Positions 5,149 through 6,569 of a stretch of DNA of 6,569 nt are shown here, one piece after another. Position 1 is the stretch's first letter. Every line of letters begins with the position of its first letter. The stretch lies in NCBI GenBank assembly GCA_903907475.1, contig CAIVOB010000024.1:1-6569 (forward strand). Direction: 5' to 3'. A program made the position numbers and the translations under genes. The DNA is from Candidatus Omnitrophota bacterium (GTDB lineage Bacteria > Omnitrophota > Gorgyraeia > Gygaellales > Profunditerraquicolaceae). Under the pieces are notes generated by a model, which was not told where the DNA came from, made no database searches, and was given only the letters and a program-made list of their open reading frames with translations.

Positions 5149-6569
5149 TTAAACCACCTTTCTAGATGTAATCGGTAAAGTAAACCTGACACGGGTGCCT
5201 TTATTTAACCCCTCTGACTCTACAGAAAACTTTCCACCATGTAACTCCACTAACTTTTTAGAGAGCGGTAAACCAAGCCCCGTTCCTTCAGTAACACGAG
5301 AATATGGCGTATCGACACGAAAAAACCCTTCAAAAATCTTTCCCATATTTTCCGCGGCAATTCCCACCCCCGTATCCCAAACTACTATCTCAATCTTAGA
5401 ATCAACTCTTTTCGCCTGCATGCCAATTTTACCTCCCTCGGGAGTAAATTTAACCGCATTTGAAAGCAAGTTGTAAAGTATTTCTTTAACTTTGAGCTCG
5501 TCACCGTCAATATTTGGTAAATCTTCCGCTATTTCCAACAGCATTTCAATCTTTTTTTTGCTCACCATATCCGCGATCAACAGCGCAATATCATTTAATA
5601 AACTTTTCATGGGCAAATTAGATAATGTCAGCTTCATCTTTCCAGCTTCAACTTTAGCCATATCAAGAATCTGATTGATCAATAAAAGCAGGTGTTTTCC
5701 GCTTGCTAGAACATAATCGACATATTTTTTCTGCTTCTCATTAAGCGACCCAAAAGTCTCATCACATAATATCTCAGAGAAACCATTAATAGAGTTGAGC
5801 GGAGTCCTAAGCTCATGCGACATATTAGCCAAAAACTCGGATTTTGCCCGAGTGGTACGTTTTAACTCCGCCGCCAACTCCTGCAACTCTTCATGCGCTT
5901 TCTCTAATCCAGCTTCGATCTCTTTACGCTTGGTAATGTCTTCGATTGCCAAAAGAATAATCCGTTCTTTACCCAAGACACGCTCAATTTGCCGGGCATT
6001 AAGTAACATGGTTCGTTTCCCAATCGTCGCGAAATCATGCTCCACCTCATAGTTATCAAAAGTTGTCTTTTGAGGCAAAATAGTTTCCAAAAGTTCCCGC
6101 AACTTCGGGATATCCCACTGTTTATTTCCCAAGTCATAAATCAACTGCCCTAGGGTTTCTTCCGGCTTGACCTTAAAAAATTCATAAAAAGAACGGCTGA
6201 CCGTCACCACCCGGAGATCTTTATCCAAAGAAATTAAAGGTTCCCGTACGGTATTAATCACGCTTTCCGCGAATTCACTAACATCATCCGCGGATTTTTT
6301 AATAATCTCCAATTCCTTACGCGTTTTTTCCAGGCCATTCTCAATCTCTTTACGCTCAGTAATATCTTCAATTGCCAAAAGAATAATCCGTTCTTTACCC
6401 AAGACACGCTCAATTTGCCGGGCATTCAAAAGCATAATCCGCCTACCAATCGTCGAAAAATCGTGCTCCACCTCATAGTTATCAAAAGTTGTCTTTTGAG
6501 GCAAAATAGTTTCCAAAAGTTCCCGCAACTTCGGGATATCCCACTGTTTATTTCCCAAATCATAAATCA
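5149..6569 (-). CDS. PAS-PAS sensor histidine kinase, 5' end beyond the right edge
   Basis: This is an ATP-dependent histidine autokinase. About 472 residues are visible, counting from the first complete codon at 6567. Residues 1-72 are the C-terminal part of one PAS domain (IYDLGNKQWDIPKL... to the EDIT motif). A linker and a complete second PAS domain (about 95-205) of the same subtype follow. This PAS type, with its GNxQWDIP and EVEHDF stretches, is the one I associate with CheB/CheR-linked PAS kinases. A helical linker then leads to HisKA with SHELRTP (phosphoacceptor His codon at 5815-5817, residue 251). HATPase_c runs from about 345 to the end, with N box (LLSNAVKFTPEGG), G1 (DTGVG), F box (FEGFFR) and G2 (GTGLGL). 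No membrane segment is visible, so this part is cytoplasmic. A TTG at 6558 could be read as a start, but the frame stays open to the edge and the PAS domain would be cut, so the gene is treated as partial. It heads the signalling operon seen here. Confidence 0.93.
   Translation of the reverse strand, partial: IYDLGNKQWDIPKLRELLETILPQKTTFDNYEVEHDFSTIGRRIMLLNARQIERVLGKERIILLAIEDITERKEIENGLEKTRKELEIIKKSADDVSEFAESVINTVREPLISLDKDLRVVTVSRSFYEFFKVKPEETLGQLIYDLGNKQWDIPKLRELLETILPQKTTFDNYEVEHDFATIGKRTMLLNARQIERVLGKERIILLAIEDITKRKEIEAGLEKAHEELQELAAELKRTTRAKSEFLANMSHELRTPLNSINGFSEILCDETFGSLNEKQKKYVDYVLASGKHLLLLINQILDMAKVEAGKMKLTLSNLPMKSLLNDIALLIADMVSKKKIEMLLEIAEDLPNIDGDELKVKEILYNLLSNAVKFTPEGGKIGMQAKRVDSKIEIVVWDTGVGIAAENMGKIFEGFFRVDTPYSRVTEGTGLGLPLSKKLVELHGGKFSVESEGLNKGTRVRFTLPITSRKVV
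5885..6310 (-). repeat. PAS-encoding tandem duplication, downstream (complete) copy
   Basis: This copy of a 426-bp (142-codon) in-frame tandem repeat encodes the second PAS domain and its linker. Aligned to the other copy at an offset of 426 bases, 5918-6143 has 18 mismatches in 226 positions by hand count, about 92% identity. Two stretches, 5945-6000 and 6038-6132, are identical. Protein similarity continues to about 5885 (GLEKAHEEL against GLEKTRKEL). The outer boundary at 6310 is inferred from the unit length. Confidence 0.85.
6311..6569 (-). repeat. PAS-encoding tandem duplication, upstream copy cut by the right edge
   Basis: This is the second copy of the 426-bp unit, truncated by the window edge. 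Stretches 6371-6426 and 6464-6558 are identical to the downstream copy at the DNA level. The remaining differences cluster at 6427-6463, where they change several residues (STIGRRIML against ATIGKRTML), and at 6344-6370. Further copies may lie beyond the edge. Confidence 0.82.

Noticed and set aside
5148..5192. Upstream in-frame start for the single-domain receiver (extra 15 residues)
   Set aside because: It would overlap the kinase's 3' end and add residues outside the receiver fold. The ATG at 5147 has AAGGTGG at a good distance and gives the standard receiver N-terminus.
5904..6137. Short minus-strand frame inside the kinase PAS repeat
   Set aside because: It is an out-of-frame reading of the PAS coding sequence; it has no ribosome binding site and no recognisable product.
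6556..6558. TTG as the start codon of the histidine kinase
   Set aside because: The reading frame continues open to the right edge (Ile-Tyr-Asp before it), and the same residues occur inside the downstream PAS copy (LIYDLGNKQW). A start here would cut a PAS domain in half.

Overview
The window looks like chromosomal DNA from a Gram-negative (diderm) bacterium of moderately low GC, roughly 40% by eye. An outer-membrane two-partner secretion transporter with a signal peptide and an Ala-Ser-Gly-Cys lipoprotein signal both imply an envelope with an outer membrane. The mix of a CheB/CheR-type PAS histidine kinase, stand-alone receivers and a TpsB protein would suit an environmental lineage such as Omnitrophota or a deltaproteobacterial relative, but this is an impression and not a determination. 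All genes lie on the minus strand, so transcription runs from the right edge to the left edge. No RNA gene, CRISPR array or insertion sequence was seen.

Right block (about 3804-6569): a tightly packed signalling operon. It opens with a histidine kinase whose 5' end lies beyond the right edge, with duplicated PAS modules followed by complete HisKA and HATPase domains. One base later comes a single-domain receiver, and three bases after that a REC-PAS-HisKA protein that stops before any ATPase domain. No DNA-binding or enzymatic output domain is visible. The set therefore looks like a multi-step phosphorelay, with the first kinase as the only visible phosphate source.

Middle block (1156-3596): a separate operon with a strong sigma70-type promoter (TTGATA-17-TATAAT at 3676-3704). 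It encodes a 117-residue protein resembling a TM-pore-TM channel without the potassium filter signature, a 101-residue three-helix membrane protein of unknown function, and a 585-residue metallophosphoesterase predicted to be a lipoprotein. The spacings are 7 and 16 bases.

Left block (1-1067): the N-terminal two thirds or so of a ShlB/FhaC-type TpsB transporter (signal peptide, two POTRA domains, start of the barrel), running off the left edge. It has its own promoter at 1099-1127, which closely matches the middle operon's promoter, so the two units may be expressed together. The secreted TpsA partner is not in the window.

The points most worth following up are the kinase-like protein with no ATPase domain, the recent-looking 426-bp PAS duplication, the twin promoters, and the filterless channel-like protein in an operon with a surface phosphoesterase.
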